From assembly GCF_003386865.1 (NCBI RefSeq), contig NZ_QTUA01000001.1, forward strand, positions 744,001 to 808,000: a stretch of DNA of 64,000 nucleotides. Reading direction: 5' to 3'. The DNA is from Calidifontibacter indicus (lineage in GTDB: Bacteria > Actinomycetota > Actinomycetes > Actinomycetales > Dermatophilaceae). Positions 62,488 to 64,000 of the stretch are shown piece after piece. The stretch's first letter is position 1, and the number at the start of each line of letters is the position of its first letter. A program made the translations under genes and the position numbers. The notes beneath the pieces are model-generated. The model ran no database searches, was not told the origin of the DNA, and was given only the letters and a program-made list of their open reading frames with translations.

Positions 62488-63918
62488 ATGGGTGTGAAGC
62501 TGTTCAACCTGCCCGACCCGGGCGAGGGGCTCGTCGAGGCCGACATCGTCACCTGGAAGATCAAGCCGGGCGACGAGGTGAAGGTCAACGACGTCGTCGT
62601 CGAGATCGAGACCGCAAAATCGTTGGTGGAGTTGCCGATTCCGTGGGCCGGCGTCGTCGTCGAGCTGCTCGTCGCCGAGGGCGACACGGTCGATGTGGGC
62701 AAGGCGATCGTGTCCATCGAGGTGGCCGGGGAGGAGTCCGACGCGCCGGCTGCTCCGGCTGAGCCGGCTGCCGCTCCGGCGGCTGGGTCGTCCGCTCCGG
62801 ACGCCGGTGAGGAGCGGGTCGCGAACCTCGTGGGGTACGGCGCTGTTGCCGGTGCGACCACGCGGCGTGCGCGTCGTGGTGCGCCTGCTGTGGCTCCGGC
62901 TCCGGCTGCCTCCGCTCCGAGTCCGGCGGCTGCCGCTGCGCCGGCTGTTCCGGCCCCGGCCGCCCCGGCTCCCGCTGCGCCGTCCGCGCTGGCGGCCCCG
63001 TCCGCGCCGTCCGGCAAGGTGCTCGCCAAGCCGCCGGTGCGAAAGTTCGCCAAGGACAACGGAGTCGACCTGTCCGCGATCACCCCGGCGCGTGCCGACG
63101 GGGTCATCACCCGCGCCGAGGTGGAGGCGCACCTCGCCGGTGCGCCGTCCGGAATCTCGCCGGTGGTCGAGCCGGGCGACGCAGCAGCGCGAGTCGAAAC
63201 CGCCCGCGAGACGCGCACCCCGGTCAAGGGCGTGCGCAAGATGACCGCGCAGGCGATGGTCGGGTCGGCGTTCACCGCGCCGCATGTCACGGAGTTCATC
63301 ACCGTCGACATGACCCGCGCGATGGAACTCGTCGACCGGCTCAAGGCCGATCGCGAGTTCAAGGGCGTCAAGGTGACTCCGTTGTTGGTGCTCGCCAAGG
63401 CGTTGCTCGTCGCGGTGAAGCGCAATCCGCAGATCAACGCGACGTGGGACGAAGCCGCGCAGGAGATCGTGGTCAAGCACTACGTCAACCTCGGCATCGC
63501 CGCGTCGACGCCGCGTGGCCTCATCGTGCCGAACATCAAGGACGCCGACCGCATGACCATGCGCGAGCTGGCCGATGCGATGGGCTCGCTGGTCGAGACC
63601 GCCCGCGACGGCAAGACCCCGCCGTCCGACATGGCGGGCGGCTCGATCACGATCACCAACGTCGGTGTCTTCGGTGTCGACAACGGCACCCCGATCATCA
63701 ACCCGGGCGAGGCCGCGATCCTGTGCTTCGGCGCCGTCCGCAAGATGCCGTGGGTGGTGACCGACACGGCGGGCAACGACACGATCGTGCCGCGCCAGGT
63801 CACGCAGTTGTCGCTGTCGTTCGACCACCGGCTGGTCGACGGCGACCTCGGCTCGCGCTTCCTGGCCGATGTCGCGGCCCTCATGGAAGACCCCGCTAAG
63901 ACCCTCGTCTGGGGCTGA
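62488..63918 (+). CDS. bkdC: Dihydrolipoamide acyltransferase E2
   Basis: Product of 476 aa; ATG 62488 behind AGGGGAG. One lipoyl domain (1-78) with the lipoylated lysine in IETAKSLVELP, an Ala/Pro linker (85-180), a peripheral-subunit-binding domain (PPVRKFAKDNGVDLSAI...DGVITRAEVEAHL, 185-220) and the catalytic domain ending with SLSFDHRLVDGDLGSRFL (His/Asp active site). The IETAKSLVELP form is common in branched-chain E2. The E3 gene is not in the window. Confidence 0.94.
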   Translation: MGVKLFNLPDPGEGLVEADIVTWKIKPGDEVKVNDVVVEIETAKSLVELPIPWAGVVVELLVAEGDTVDVGKAIVSIEVAGEESDAPAAPAEPAAAPAAGSSAPDAGEERVANLVGYGAVAGATTRRARRGAPAVAPAPAASAPSPAAAAAPAVPAPAAPAPAAPSALAAPSAPSGKVLAKPPVRKFAKDNGVDLSAITPARADGVITRAEVEAHLAGAPSGISPVVEPGDAAARVETARETRTPVKGVRKMTAQAMVGSAFTAPHVTEFITVDMTRAMELVDRLKADREFKGVKVTPLLVLAKALLVAVKRNPQINATWDEAAQEIVVKHYVNLGIAASTPRGLIVPNIKDADRMTMRELADAMGSLVETARDGKTPPSDMAGGSITITNVGVFGVDNGTPIINPGEAAILCFGAVRKMPWVVTDTAGNDTIVPRQVTQLSLSFDHRLVDGDLGSRFLADVAALMEDPAKTLVWG

Positions 63919-63925
63919 CCCCCTG

Positions 63926-63977
63926 GCGAAAGTTTGCGCGATCGCGCGCTTGCGTCGCGAGTCGCGCAAACTTTCGC
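63926..63977. repeat. Intergenic palindrome after the E2 gene
   Basis: A 52-bp palindrome with perfect 16-base arms: GCGAAAGTTTGCGCGA at 63926-63941 and its complement at 63962-63977. It starts 8 bases after the stop and has the same length and arm sequence as the reconstructed palindrome at the mobile-segment target site. Confidence 0.85.
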
Positions 63978-64000
63978 GGCAGGGCAGCGCGCGAATGCTT

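Overview
The window is a very GC-rich actinobacterial chromosome segment, probably from Micrococcales close to Dermacoccaceae or Intrasporangiaceae. The support is strong G/C at third codon positions, frequent GTG/TTG starts joined by 4-base ATGA/GTGA overlaps, a SigK/RskA pair with a FAS1 lipoprotein, a bsaP gene behind bioB, an Rpf-type secreted protein and a coenzyme F420 enzyme family. I saw no rRNA, tRNA, CRISPR array or phage structural genes.

Left arm (1-34.9 kb), mostly core genes. A minus-strand block reads bioB-bsaP, a DUF4282 membrane protein, bioA-bioF-bioD, then a GNAT acetyltransferase and a low-molecular-weight tyrosine phosphatase. Divergent from bioB are sigK-rskA, a membrane-bound sulfite-oxidase-family molybdoenzyme and a Met/Ser/Asp-rich FAS1 lipoprotein. 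Similar CCATCC-N16-CGAA-like sequences stand before sigK and before the FAS1 gene. Next come a three-gene ABC-2 exporter, a TetR-MMPL pair, an rpf-like gene with a long leader and a perfect Crp/GlxR-type site, a short M1 aminopeptidase, a large Pls/PosA-type synthetase (adenylation, carrier, six membrane segments and hexapeptide-repeat regions), a MazEF-like module, argS, a Cys-motif orphan, a secreted tripeptidyl-aminopeptidase-like lipoprotein, galE, a DivIVA-repeat protein, the phenylacetate genes paaK/paaI divergent from paaN, a GNAT-NUDIX fusion and a small membrane protein.

Mobile segment (34,932-58,689; 23.76 kb). This stretch is bounded by 54-bp inverted ends of IS481 type and flanked by an exact 15-bp direct repeat (34,917-34,931 and 58,690-58,704). 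Removing it restores a 52-bp palindrome upstream of hisC, the same length as an intact relative after the last gene of the window. Inside are an intact IS256-family element at the left end, an IS3-family element with a frameshifted orfB at the right end and a truncated IS481 transposase. The cargo holds plsC, ligD, an F420-type oxidoreductase, a hydrolase, an amino-acid permease, a DUF3618/holin-X stress-type triad, a YqcI/YcgG-DUF1989-lactonase set, arfB, a PaoABC-like molybdenum aldehyde oxidoreductase operon with its cofactor genes, and several gene remnants (LysE, DUF222, VOC).

Right arm (58.7-64 kb). hisC now starts 37 bases from the insertion. It is followed by a palindrome, a 4 x 24-bp GC-rich tandem repeat, a Crp-like site and an E1alpha-E1beta-E2 operon of a branched-chain 2-oxoacid or pyruvate dehydrogenase.

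Several intergenic palindromes of about 40-90 bp, mostly at gene 3' ends, punctuate the window. All family assignments rest on motifs read from the sequence and general knowledge; no database search was run.
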